Positions 37,299-48,200 of a DNA stretch of 64,000 bases are shown here, one piece after another. Position numbers and translations under genes: made by a program. Source of the DNA: Parapristionchus giblindavisi (lineage: Eukaryota; Nematoda; Chromadorea; Rhabditida; Diplogasteridae); contig CALSFV010000222.1 of assembly GCA_943737045.1 (NCBI GenBank), positions 186,001-250,000 on the forward strand, read 5' to 3'. The notes under the pieces are model-generated. The model ran no database searches. It worked only from the letters and a program-made list of their open reading frames with translations, and had not been told where the DNA came from. Positions within the stretch are counted from its first letter, which is position 1. Every line of letters starts with the position of its first letter.

Positions 37299-38656
37299 CG
37301 CTATAAAGGAATAAAAGATTGAAATAAGTTATATCCAAATAGTCGACGAAATATGTCTCAAAATGTAATGTGCTCTTAGTCAAAGATTCGAAAGCAGATG
37401 AAATTATTCTTCGTCAACATACTCATTAATTTCCATTTGTTAATCGTTAGTTTCTACATATTATTTAATGAAATGAAAAAAATCTAATATTCAACAACCA
37501 AAATAATATAGCAGAATTATAATAGAAAAAAAATAAGATGGATATTATTTTTAGAATCTATTTTTAGATTGTTCTGAAATTTACAGCGTTTATTTACTAT
37601 ATAGAGGAAAATTATGAGAACTGTGTGATCAGATGTTAATGATCTTGAGTGATATTATGAAGAAACATGGAATTAAAGGTAAATTTATTGGAAAAGTCTC
37701 ACAATCAAATTTCGGAACTTCTTCGGATTCTGGAAGCAAAATCAATGAACCACTAGGCCCGCAAAGGGAAAGTCACAATTTTTGAAAATTGAGGAGATTT
37801 GGCAAGTCCGAGCGTTTACCATAGATGAGTGGTTTACCATAGATGATAGATGAGTAAATTCTCGCATAATACTTGGTATTCGCAAAAGAGAGATGTGAGG
37901 GATTTACATTGAACTATCACTGGCCTAGCGGTGATCATCCGCAGGGACTTCGTGCGCTTTGAATAACGGGTTGTAGCTTTACCTTTCTTGTCCGTATAAA
38001 ATGTACTTGCATAAGAAAATGACAAACTGTATCTAAATACCGAGACAACGGGCATTTACAAGAATTTTCTCGTCTAACTCTCGATTATCCCTCCTTCCTC
38101 TCACCTAACCCGTATGACCTTTGCCGCGCTGATATGATATTTAAAAGAGATTGGCATAGTGTCTGAACTATGCAAAACAGGAAATAGTCATTGCGGACGC
38201 TCCGTACAAATAAAAATAAGTGATTTTTATACGCTCAATACCTTTATTCTCGGGTTTCAATTAATAATAAAGCGATGTAAGTCCAGAAATGTGGGTTCCG
38301 TTCAGGCAATAGGTCGAATGAGAAACGATGAATAATAACCTACTGAATGATAATTATGAGAGACAAGTGCTAATGAATATACGAAGTATGAAAATGGCTA
38401 TCATCCAGTAGGTTAATATTCATCGGTTCTCATTCGACCTAGTGCCTATTAGCTATTACTATACGTTCAGCATAATACGTATCCACATTATATATCAAAT
38501 TCACCTGTTAACATTGAACTTATTGAGATGCAAAAATATCTCGTTTTATTAGCAGGAGAGCGCAATAAATATGCATATGGTATCAGAGAAAAGAAGGAAG
38601 GAACAAAATATAGTGAACACGCGGTACACATAAAATACTATGTCAAACGTGTTTAG
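37299..38656. other. Intergenic with repeats B and A
   Basis: 37993-38233 is a family B copy (CGTATAAAATGTACTTGC to TTTTTATACGCTC), inverted relative to copy 1. 38306-38451 is foldback family A copy 3 (AGGCAATAGGTCGAATGAG to CTCATTCGACCTAGTGCC). 37735-37790 shares a block (AATGAACCACTAGGCCCGC) with 59740-59770. No gene recognised. Confidence 0.7.
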
Positions 38657-39323
38657 ACAACCAGCGTTTGTTCGATTGTAAACTAGTATGTATTCGTTTT
38701 CCATATATTAGTCGATATCGCTTTTTGAACTACACTTTCCTTGTCCGCTTGTAATGTTGTACAAAGGATACTGACACTCAGGCTGAAATTCCATTCGATC
38801 GGCATTTCTTTAGAAAAATCATATTTGAAAACAACCTCATTTCCATAGATTTGATCGCGCATGAATACAGCAAATTCTTTTAGTTGAATTATATCGGTAA
38901 TCATATTGAGATTACCGCAAATACGGTGATACGCATGCTAATAGTAAAAGGAGTGAATATACTGAACCGAATCTCATTCCACTCTCCGTTTGTGTTGATG
39001 GCTTTCTCGGAAACATCCGTTGTAAGCGGACTGAAAATTGTATTGTCTCTACCGTACGGGAGCGAGTTGTGTTCCCTCTGATCGAGCGACAAGGAAAGAC
39101 CGAGAAACAATCACGCAGAGCAAGAAGGAACGAAAGATGTTGCAGAGTAACGCTCGAGAAATGAGCGCGTATGGGACATCAGGAAGCTGCTCGATTGGAA
39201 CGCGGAAAGCGCGTTGGGCCCGCAAAGTCAGGAGCATAGATATGGAGCCGCGATTGCTTGAAAAGACACAATTCTATTTATTTCCCATGCACAAAAATCA
39301 ATACCGATAATCAATGAGCGCAT
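38657..39323 (-). pseudogene. Secreted-protein paralogue, pseudogene (P3)
   Basis: Aligns with gene P2: exon 1 start at 39323 (MRSLIIGIDF), an exon piece VSEKAINTNG at 38985-39030, exon 2 at 38937-38836 (HAYHRICGNLNMITDI, FAVFMRDQIYGNE) and exon 3 from 38782 (ECQYPLYNITSGQGKCSS). Lesions: the donor after INTNG reads GAGAGT instead of GTGAGT, and an in-frame TAA at 38710-38708 cuts exon 3 although homology continues (MENEYILVYN). Exon 2 length is exactly 102 nt as in P2. Confidence 0.7.
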
Positions 39324-41093
39324 AATTCGACGAGAGATGTATGTTGAGAGCTTGTGTGGGGGATAGAAGAGGATGTGCAAACGAAGAGTAAGCCAGAAAC
39401 CCATTAAGTCCTTTGAGGAATGCTTGGATACACAAATGGATAATATAATTTAATAATTTATCGATTCTTGAACAAGAGAAAGTAACGATATTCTGTAAAT
39501 AATAAATAATGAATAAAATATGAAGAAGGACGAAAATGCTGCGATATCTAGATCACAGCTTTGATGCTATTACGAAAGACTGCGGGGTTGGGCGAATTTA
39601 CAATAGATGAATCAAGAGTATTCCATTTATTAACGATAAGGATGTTCAAGTGAAAGCGAAGGAGCATTGCCAGAGCGGAGTGTTTTAAAATAGCTTTGGG
39701 TGTGCCTTTGTTAAATTGATTTTGATTTTACAAGACGGAGTAATGTAAAATCAAAAACAACGGATAAAATTTAAGAAAACTATTTTTTTAAAACATAAAA
39801 GGCAAATATAACTACATGCTTGGATACCGAATTGGTAAGCACATTTATAAAGTACATTATCACAACGATTCAGACCTCCTATGCAAATTATCTATTCACC
39901 CTCCTTTTTTGTGTCTGAAGGTGTAGTTCATAATGTCAAGTCCGTATAATGAATGAAAGCAATGTATTAGGCACGAAAATTTCGTCAAATGTATTCGACA
40001 TTAATTGGGGGATGTTATCAAAGCTTTCGTCTTCGGTCACAAGTTTAGTTTGGCACTCGTCCGTACTGAATCAGCGGTATTCTCACGACAGTATCATTAT
40101 CTTTTCACCAAAATGCTCGTTTTCTCTCCGTAATCGCTATTGTTATCATTTATCGTTCATGTTTGCTTTGCATCAAAATAGAAGAAGCAAACTCTGCCTA
40201 CACAGTTTCAAGGCCACTCAACATGGAAACTCTCTCAATGCTAATGCTCTCTCGCTTGTCTGTATTTCGAAGGAAAATGCCTTACACCAGAATATCGTTC
40301 CTAATATTATTATCCGTGCCCACTATTCATAGCCCTAGATCCCTTTCTCCCTTTTTTCTTGGTCTGGCGATAGATTTACAACCATTTCGTGATTGAATAA
40401 AGAAGGGAATTTTTATTACATCATTAAATACATCATTAAATAAAGAGGGTGAATAATTATTGCCTATATCGCGTTTAAGATTAAAAAACAATCCTCCCTC
40501 TACGCCAGTGACGCCACATTTCTCGACAAACCCTTTGTCAACGTTGTCATATATTTATATTTTTTATTATTTTTTATCTACATGCACACGCATGCAACGA
40601 CACATGAAAATAAGTATGATCAAAAATAAATAGGTGATGATAATGACTTAACTTTCTAGAAGAAGGAAATAAGTGAAAGGTGACTCGGGCGGACGTTTAT
40701 GCATATGGCGTCAGATGTATGAGCTCACAAACACCGTTTTATCTACTCTATGGTGTGAAAACATGATGAAAACAATTTCGAAATCGCCCAATCCACCTGT
40801 CGATCAGCGCACTCGAATTTCGTTCTACTCATTCACCACTCACCTTTTTGTGTGATTCATCATGCCCCTTTCATTGACACTTCATCCCGCTCGATCGCTC
40901 TCCCTATCGGCGACTCGCCTTTACATATTTTATTTAATATACTTAATTTATCTTACATTAAATAAATATGACAGCTTTACCGCTTTACGTCTTATGAATT
41001 GAATAAGCAAATATATATATGTATAAAGCTCCATTGTCAAAGGTTGATAGAGATCTTTGAATGAGTAATACTTCTCATCCGGTGTTGTCTTTT
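39324..41093. other. Copy 1 of a segmental duplication; retrotransposon fragment
   Basis: 39430-39650 (minus) matches, divergently, the 3' end of the CR1-like ORF2 and its tail (ATCACAGC ... GAGTATTCCATT). 39949-40400 matches 60785-61290 (GGCACGAAAATTTCGTCAAA, AGTTTCAAGGCCACTCAACA). The remainder to 41093 is AT-rich without a recognisable gene. Confidence 0.65.
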
Positions 41094-41220
41094 TTAAAGG
41101 GAGCGTAACCTCACTCAATGGTCTCTTCGACGCGCAATGCTCTCTCGTTGTTAGAGAACAGAAAAATAGTATGCGCAATGAAGATACCATTGAGTGAGGC
41201 AACGCTCACTTTAACCTAGA
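41094..41220. repeat. Family F element, copy 3
   Basis: TTTAAAGGGAGCGTAACCTC to GTGAGGCAACGCTCACTTTAA; inverted arms of about 45 bp. Confidence 0.85.
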
Positions 41221-41611
41221 CCTTAAAAGGTCTTTTGTCATATCTAACCATATTGAAGAGATACTATCAGTAGATAAACTGCTATCAGATTCATCTTTTT
41301 GTTAGAAGGGCTTAAACAATGTGCGTGTGACGTCTGATAAATTCATATTTCGAAATATGCCCTTTTTGTTGACATCGTAAACGCTAAAATGATGATAATG
41401 ATGACTCATTCGAAGAGATATCGCCATTTTCCCATACTAGGCGTTTTGGCGGTGTTTGTGGCAGTCTTGCAATGTCGTAGAATGATGTATAATGTGTGAT
41501 GTTCATTATAATTCGCGTTTGTAGCATCCCCCCCCCCCGTTTCCAAGTCTATGCTATTGTATTATTATAACTATTTCACCTTACTTACTTAGTTACTTAG
41601 TAGATCCATCT

Positions 41612-44560
41612 TCAGCGGGCGGGGCCGCGTGGATCACAATTCCTCCATATTTCTCTATTGCGTGCGCGTGTAGTCCAGTGTTGATAGGGCGTCCGTGAAG
41701 CGGAGGATCGGGTTGATCTCCCGGTGCTGTAGGGCATCTTCGCGTACTCCTCGATTGAGTCACTCCATCTGGCGGGGGGTCGTCCGGGTGGTCGTATGAG
41801 GTCGGGAGGGGGGAACCACTGCGTGACACGAGTGGACCATCTGTCGTCTTCTCTCCTTAGGACGTGACCTGCCCAACGGTGTTTCGCTCGTCGTATGTAG
41901 TCCATCGGATCGGTTACGAGAGAGATCCGGCGGACGTCCTCGCTCGTAATACTTCTTTGTCGCATCGTGTGGAGATTCGTGCTGATTAGTGATCTCTCTA
42001 GTGCACGATGGGAGGTCTGGATGAAGGAGGTGACGGTCTTCGTGAGGGGCCACGTCTCGGCGGCGTAGCATAGAGCGGGGAGCACGTGAGAGTCGAAGAG
42101 AGATGAGCGAAGTTTGGGATCTTGGAGTTGGCTGGTGATCTCTCGAATACTGCCGTATGCGGCCCATGCCGCTCTCTTCCTCCTCAGAAGTTCAGTATGC
42201 AACTGACCATCTGCTCGGAGTTCGCGTCCGAGGTAGACGTACGAGTCGGTCTCTTCGAGTGGTTCTCCGTTGAGAGTGATTCCGGGTCCAGGACACCACG
42301 CGTTCTTCATGAGCTGCGTCTTCTTCCTGTTGATGGAGAGGCCGATCTTCTTTCCTGATTCCGCCAGCTCGTTCAGCATTCTCTGGAGTGCGGTCGTGTC
42401 CGTTCCGAGTAGAACGATGTCGTCAGCGAATCGCAGGTGCGAGAGCCATTTCCCATTGATCAGCACTCCTTCTTCACTCCAGTCAAGGTTCTTCATGCAA
42501 TCTTGGAGAGCGGCAGTGAAGAGCTTCGGCGAGATGGTGTCGCCCTGTCTAACTCCTTTCTCGATGGGAATACGGACTGGTCGCTCAAAGGGCTTCATCT
42601 CCGTGTAGCATCCAGAGTTGAGCGCCTCCAGGCAGTGTACGTAGGAGGGGTCGGCTCCTTGATGCGTCAGGGAGTTGAGCACAGCAGGAATTTCGACTGA
42701 GTCGAAGGCCTTGCAGTAGTCGACGAAGACGAGGGCGAGTGGGAGTCGGTATTCACGGTGGTGTTCAATGAGGGCGGAGAGGGTGTGTATGTGGTCCATA
42801 CATCCGAATCTTCTTCGAAAACCAGCTTGCTCTACTGGTTGGGCGTCGTCCAGAGTCGTCTCCATTCTTGTGACCATAACCTTAGTGAAGAGCTTGTAAG
42901 GGACGGAGAGAAGGGCGATAGGGCGAAAGTTGTTGAGGTCACAGCGATCTCCCTTCTTGTGGATGAGGATTGAGGAGGAAGATTTCCATTGTCCTGGATA
43001 CTGCTGTGACTGCAGGTATCGGCTAAACCGCGAGGAGAGTAGGGAATGAAGGAAGCTGCCTCCGTGTCGTAGCATTGGGCCCGTAATCTTGTCCGGTCCA
43101 GCTGCGCCGTCCTTCTTCGTACTTGTAATGGCGGTGCGGATTTCGGAAGGAAGGATGGGTAATGGTTCGTCGGCTGGTGGGGTGGGGCAACGAGGAATCG
43201 GCGTTTCGGAGCGGAAGAGATCTGAGTAGAACTCCTTCACACGCTCTTCAATTCCAGTTCGACTCGTTACCGGTGATCCGGATTGGTCGTACACTGCATC
43301 CATCGGAGTCCTCGCTTTCGATAGGCTCTGCTTGGCCTTCTTGATCGACCTTCTCTCTTCTGCAGCCTTCAGAAGTGTCTTCAGCCGGTGCTCCTGAATG
43401 TCCTTCTTGACGAATGCACGGCAGGTTCTCGAGGCCATGATCTTCTCGAAGGTATTGCACTCAGGGTCCCTTAGGCATCTTCCTCTCTGTTGAATCCAGA
43501 AGCGGGATGCTTCGGATAGACGTGGAGGAGGAGGTGTTGGCGGGACTTCTGCTGCTCGAGCACACTGCTTCAAACCGACACAGAGCAGGGCGTAGTCCTT
43601 CGTTGGATCAGGGTCCGTGCTCCAGGGGTAGCTTTTGATGGCTTCCTCGTATCGATGAGGGTCGATGGTTGGACGAGGAAGTTGGCGTCTCGAGTATCTC
43701 CAACTCTTCTCGATCTTGGCGTCAAGTCGGATTCTTGCGCGGAGTAGGCGGTGGTCGGAAGGGAAAGCGAATCCCTTGACAACACTGACGTCATGCACCA
43801 TCCATCTTCTACTTACAAGGAAGTGGTCGATCTCATGCTTGGTCGTACCTCCAGGCGATTCCCATGTCCATCGATTGTTCAACTTCTTATCGAAGAAGGA
43901 ATTCCCGTGGAAGGAGCGGGTAGAGGAAAGGAGATCTCTCATGAGATCGTCCGGGTCGCCGTGGGGGTCGGAGTGGAATGGGTCGGTTCTGAAGTCGCTG
44001 TCTCTCTGTGGGCTCACTCGGATGTTGAAGTCGCCGGCCACTATACGGTAGAAGTGAGACTTCTCGCTGTTGTAGAGGGAGGTGAGCTCATCGAAGAAGG
44101 ACTGCCTTTCCTCTAAAGGTGCTGCCGAAGTGGGTGCGTAGATTGAGAGTAGGGACAAGGACGACTTGCCGAAGCGGAAACGAATCACGGCAAGACGAGG
44201 GGAGACGATACAGAAGGAGATGATGGATGAGACAAGTCGGGGGTGGACGAGGAATCCTACTCCTCCGATGTTCTTCTTTTCTATCTTCGCTCCAAGTATC
44301 AGCCTTGCACCGTTGACGAGGGTGTGCTCAACGGTCTTTCGCGACTTTGTCTCTTGCAGGCACACAACATCGTATCTGATGTCTTCGAAGGAATGCTCCA
44401 GAATGGCGATCGAGTCGTCGGACGCGACGGTGCGGCAGTTGAGTGTGCAGATCCTCAGGTCGTCGTTGTGACGGGGAGTGGGTGTTAGTAAGGGTTCGGG
44501 GGTAGTCCGGGTAGATGTCCTGAGGGGCTCCGAGATTAGATGGCCCTGCCCTCTGTGCAC
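41612..44560 (-). CDS. RTE ORF2: endonuclease plus reverse transcriptase
   Basis: 982 open codons. Endonuclease: LRICTLNCRTVASDD, VVCLQETKSRK (catalytic Glu), AGDFNIRV, SDHRLLRARI (catalytic Asp-His). Reverse transcriptase: NNFRPIALLSVPYKLFTKVM, EQAGFRRRFGCMDHI, FVDYCKAFDSVE, GVRQGDTISPKLFTAAL, LRFADDIVLLG. C-terminal WAGHVLRREDDRWS is characteristic of RTE-like proteins. No stop or frameshift, so it may be competent. The frame opens with GTG at 44560, not ATG. Confidence 0.93.
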   Translation of the reverse strand: MHRGQGHLISEPLRTSTRTTPEPLLTPTPRHNDDLRICTLNCRTVASDDSIAILEHSFEDIRYDVVCLQETKSRKTVEHTLVNGARLILGAKIEKKNIGGVGFLVHPRLVSSIISFCIVSPRLAVIRFRFGKSSLSLLSIYAPTSAAPLEERQSFFDELTSLYNSEKSHFYRIVAGDFNIRVSPQRDSDFRTDPFHSDPHGDPDDLMRDLLSSTRSFHGNSFFDKKLNNRWTWESPGGTTKHEIDHFLVSRRWMVHDVSVVKGFAFPSDHRLLRARIRLDAKIEKSWRYSRRQLPRPTIDPHRYEEAIKSYPWSTDPDPTKDYALLCVGLKQCARAAEVPPTPPPPRLSEASRFWIQQRGRCLRDPECNTFEKIMASRTCRAFVKKDIQEHRLKTLLKAAEERRSIKKAKQSLSKARTPMDAVYDQSGSPVTSRTGIEERVKEFYSDLFRSETPIPRCPTPPADEPLPILPSEIRTAITSTKKDGAAGPDKITGPMLRHGGSFLHSLLSSRFSRYLQSQQYPGQWKSSSSILIHKKGDRCDLNNFRPIALLSVPYKLFTKVMVTRMETTLDDAQPVEQAGFRRRFGCMDHIHTLSALIEHHREYRLPLALVFVDYCKAFDSVEIPAVLNSLTHQGADPSYVHCLEALNSGCYTEMKPFERPVRIPIEKGVRQGDTISPKLFTAALQDCMKNLDWSEEGVLINGKWLSHLRFADDIVLLGTDTTALQRMLNELAESGKKIGLSINRKKTQLMKNAWCPGPGITLNGEPLEETDSYVYLGRELRADGQLHTELLRRKRAAWAAYGSIREITSQLQDPKLRSSLFDSHVLPALCYAAETWPLTKTVTSFIQTSHRALERSLISTNLHTMRQRSITSEDVRRISLVTDPMDYIRRAKHRWAGHVLRREDDRWSTRVTQWFPPPDLIRPPGRPPARWSDSIEEYAKMPYSTGRSTRSSASRTPYQHWTTRARNREIWRNCDPRGPAR

Positions 44561-44691
44561 CGACCGACATCGGAGACGGGCAGGAAGAGGGCGCGGAGGA
44601 CTTGGGCGCGGGTGGGGAATTGTCGTAGCAGGTTTGAGCTCTGGTTACCTTCCCTATCCGAGCCAGGGGTTCGGGATGGCCGCCTGATCAT
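44536..44691 (-). CDS. Short upstream ORF of the RTE element
   Basis: ATG at 44691 to TAA at 44536, 51 residues, Arg/Pro/Ser-rich (MIRRPSRTPGSDREG). It overlaps the start of ORF2 by 25 nt in another frame. A tiny first ORF is known from RTE-1-like elements (recalled). ORF2, lacking an ATG, might be reached by reinitiation after it. Coding status unproved. Confidence 0.45.
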   Translation of the reverse strand: MIRRPSRTPGSDREGNQSSNLLRQFPTRAQVLRALFLPVSDVGRCTEGRAI

Positions 44692-45104
44692 GTCGGTTTG
44701 CAAAACCTATGATCTACGTGAGCGGGTTGCTCGTTAGCACAACTTCGTAGCAATAGAAAGTTGCCGTGGACCCTTACACCGACTTTGAGGTGAGCAATAT
44801 AAGAGTATTTCACCTATCACTTCTGTATTTGATGTCGCGCCTCTAGCGGGTGCAGCAAATATATGAATAAGCAAATAAACAAAATCCGCGCTCCAAGACA
44901 CATAAAAGAAACAGTTTCATGTTATAATATTATTTAGTTGGCATTAAATTCATGATACCTTGTGTTTACACCAAGAAGCTAATCCCTTTCGAAATCGCAT
45001 TACTTCACACATAACCAGTTCTCATCTCTTGTTTTCACATTTCTACAATTCTCAACATTGTTCCGCTGCTTTTCTTTCACTGATTCAGTAATGCATATAT
45101 GCTA

Positions 45105-45236
45105 CTCTAAAAACTGTGATTAAGTAATTTACAGTTTGTCACTTCTTTATTGTGTCTAATCAGTACATAAACTATGATCTATCTTATCGTTTTTGATCAG
45201 TTTAGAAAAGATAAATATAGTATTATTAAGATTTAA
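45105..45236 (+). mobile_element. CR1-like 3'-end fragment (5'-truncated copy)
   Basis: CTAAAAACTGTGATTAAGTA, then TCTTTATTG, GATCTATCTTATCG and AAGATAAATATAGTATTATT match the reverse complement of the 3' end of the element at 13.8-14.0 kb. It ends about 16 bp before the ATG of the coiled-coil gene. Confidence 0.8.
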
Positions 45237-45252
45237 ATCATCTTTATCATAG

Positions 45253-48200
45253 ATGGCAGCCATTGCCGGTGTTGTCTTAACAGCGGCTAACTTCGTTAAG
45301 GTACGACAACCGATTTAACTAAACGCATACCCGAGCTAATTTGAAACTCTGATCTCTGGCAACTCGCTCTCGTAATCAAAGCAAGCGAGAGTGCATAGCC
45401 AAGGAGAGATTCAAATTGTGTGCGGGTATTGAGCGTATAACACGGATCTCCTTTAAAAGTGTATGAAAATAAGAACCTTTTTGCACAGAAAAAAATAATT
45501 TTCCTCCTCTTTTATTGATAGTTGTTAGACTGGGACAACTGATTGCGAAAACCACATTTTTAAATTTCGGTTTTCGAAATTTGCATATTTATGCACTTTT
45601 TACTGTCAACTTCAATTGAATGTAACTCGGTTCGTTTTTGAGCAACCGTGTATATTTTTTTTCAATCTGTTGCTTCTGACCTCGTCTACAAATAACTCAA
45701 TTAAGGATTTGTGTGCTAAAAACAGTTTTCTTGCAATAACACATGAAAAACAGTATTTCCATCCATATCCTTAGTTGAGTTATTCGTAGGCGAGGTCATT
45801 AGCAACAGATTGAAAAAAAAATTTTACACGGTTGCTCAAAAACGAAGCGAGTTACATTCAATTGAAGTTGGCAGTAAGAAAATTGCATAAATATACAAAT
45901 TTCGAAAACCGAAATTTAAAAATGTGGTTTTCGCAATCAGTTTTGTCTAACAGCTATCAATAAAAAATGAGGAAAATTATTTTTTTCTGTGCAATCGCTT
46001 CATACACTTTTACAGGAGATCCGTGATAAAAATCACTTGTTTTATTTGTAGAAGAGACTTTCTTGTTTTGCATGGTTCAGAAACTATGCCGATCTCTTTT
46101 ATATGTCATAGCGCGCGGCGAAGATCAGCCGGGTTAGAGAGAGGCAGCGGAGAGACAATCGTGAGGCGGGGCGAGATGTAGAAGGCTACATCTCGCCCGC
46201 CTCTCGATTGTGACTTCCGTTCGTTAGCACCGTTTGTCATTTTCTTATAAGTACATTTTATACGCATAATATGATACATATTAGTGGATCCAATACATAT
46301 ACGAGATGAATGAATCTGATTTTTACTTATTGACCTGAACTGGACTGAAATTTCAGAAATTGTAAACATTCAAAAATCTTTTAAAAATTTTTTGTTTATT
46401 TCAGGGTTTATTCAGCGACAACGGGGCATATGGTAGGATATTATATTTATTTTAATTACAAGAAATTTGCTAATTCTTCAGAAGCCCAAAAGCAGATCAA
46501 CGAATTACTGAGAACTTCAATGGAGGCGGAACGACAACAGAATGAGGTCGTAGTATTTTTCAAAATTTAGATATTTCTGACTATCTGGAAAGGCAGAATT
46601 ATAGATGACGCGTACCTGAGCAGAAAAAAGAAATTTCCCGAATACTATAGATGAAACCGAATGCCACAATCCGCGCAGAATTTATAGAAAATAAGAAAAC
46701 GAGCATTGCTTCTAACCAGCGCTGTTGACCTCTCGAATATACAACTGCATCTTTGACTCCTTGTCCTTCATGATAGCGCACCCCCTCCCCAAATCTCCTG
46801 GCTCTCAGCCAAATAGGTTAATATTTTAAAAATTAAAATTTTCAGCTGATTATGAGCAATTGGATGAAGGCACAGCAGCAGCGAGAAGATGACAGAAAAG
46901 ATCAGGCCAAAATTTACAATGAACAGGTTTTAGAGTTTTGTGATTTTTCAGCAAAAAAAAAGAGAAAAGTAATGAAAGTATAGATAAGATATCCTGTATT
47001 CAGGATAAAGCAGCTAAAGAGGAACATGATAGACGGGAGAGAGATATTCTTAACGAGAAAATGGAACTGGAAGAGATTTATAGAAGGTCAGAAACTACCT
47101 GATTCAACTTTTTTTTAAATTACGACAATACATTTGAATATTGGGATAAATAAGATTTGCACATAAATGATAATTACTAGAAAACAGTCCGAAATCGACC
47201 GAGCCACGGAAGAAGAAAGAACAGCGATGAGAAATGATCATAACAAGAGAATTAGAGTGAGGCCTTTTAATTTTTTAGCCCCAAATTCATTAAATTTTTG
47301 TTCTATGAAAAACGTTTCTATTACCAAGAACGTCTGACTGACGATAGGAAGGTTTTCGTGCGTCTCATCTAGTCTAATCAAAAATTTCTTTTTGGACCGC
47401 TTTCTTGATTGAAGAAAAATATAATTAAGTGTTGCAGACAGGAGAATAAGGAATTGTGAAAGATTTCCCCCTGTCACTGGCTTATTAACGCATTGTATTT
47501 AATTTGCTGAAAAAGTTCATGTTTAGACATGTAACACAACAATTTGTTCTTAGGAGAAAGAAGAAGCGCTTGAAACGGAGCGAGATAGAAATAGACTCGA
47601 AATGGACGAACTTCGTGCTAAACAGGAGGAAACGGAGAGAGAATATCAACTGCAAGTGAGAGAGGAACATGAAAAAAGAATTCAAACGGTTCGTTTTTTG
47701 GCCCTATTTAATTCTTATAGGCGAAATCCAAAATAATTTAACTGTCTTTTCTGGCCGCGCTCAATCGCAGAAACAGAAAGTGAGAGATCGTTGCCAGAGC
47801 GTAAAGTTTGAAATTAGCTCGGTGTGCCCTTAAAGCACCGCGCAAATTATGTAATATTAATAATCTTCATGTCACATGTTTTATCTCACTTTGTTTTGTT
47901 TAGGAGATTGCCCATCGGGACAAAATAATGGAAATACAAGATAACGCGAGAGAGATGGAACACACTCTGTACAACTTGATGATTGATCAGGCAAAGTGAG
48001 TAGGACAGTATTTTCTTAATTTAAATTTAAATTTAAAATTAATCTCTTAAATCTAAAGCGAGCGCTAATCGTTTAAACTCTCTAAAAATAATTTTCCCTG
48101 AATAGCTATCAAAGAGAATAGAATACTGTGGCACCTTGACCCATTAGGATATTCCTGAAAATTTGCGCTTGTTAGATGAGATGACTAAGCAGTTGATACG

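Larger units (their letters stand above)
41582..44805 (-). mobile_element. RTE-type non-LTR retrotransposon, apparently full-length
   Basis: Flanked by the 10-bp direct repeat TATTTCACCT at 41572-41581 and 44806-44815, a target-site duplication. The 3' tail on the minus strand is a short run of TAAG/CTAAGTAA units, as in RTE elements. The unoccupied site survives in the paralogous segment near 62260-62290 (TATTATTGCACCTATCGATTCTG). GC content is far above the surroundings. Confidence 0.88.

Noticed and set aside
43665..44051. Plus-strand ORFs opposite the RTE element
   Set aside because: GC-rich antisense shadows of the RTE polyprotein frame; no independent motif.
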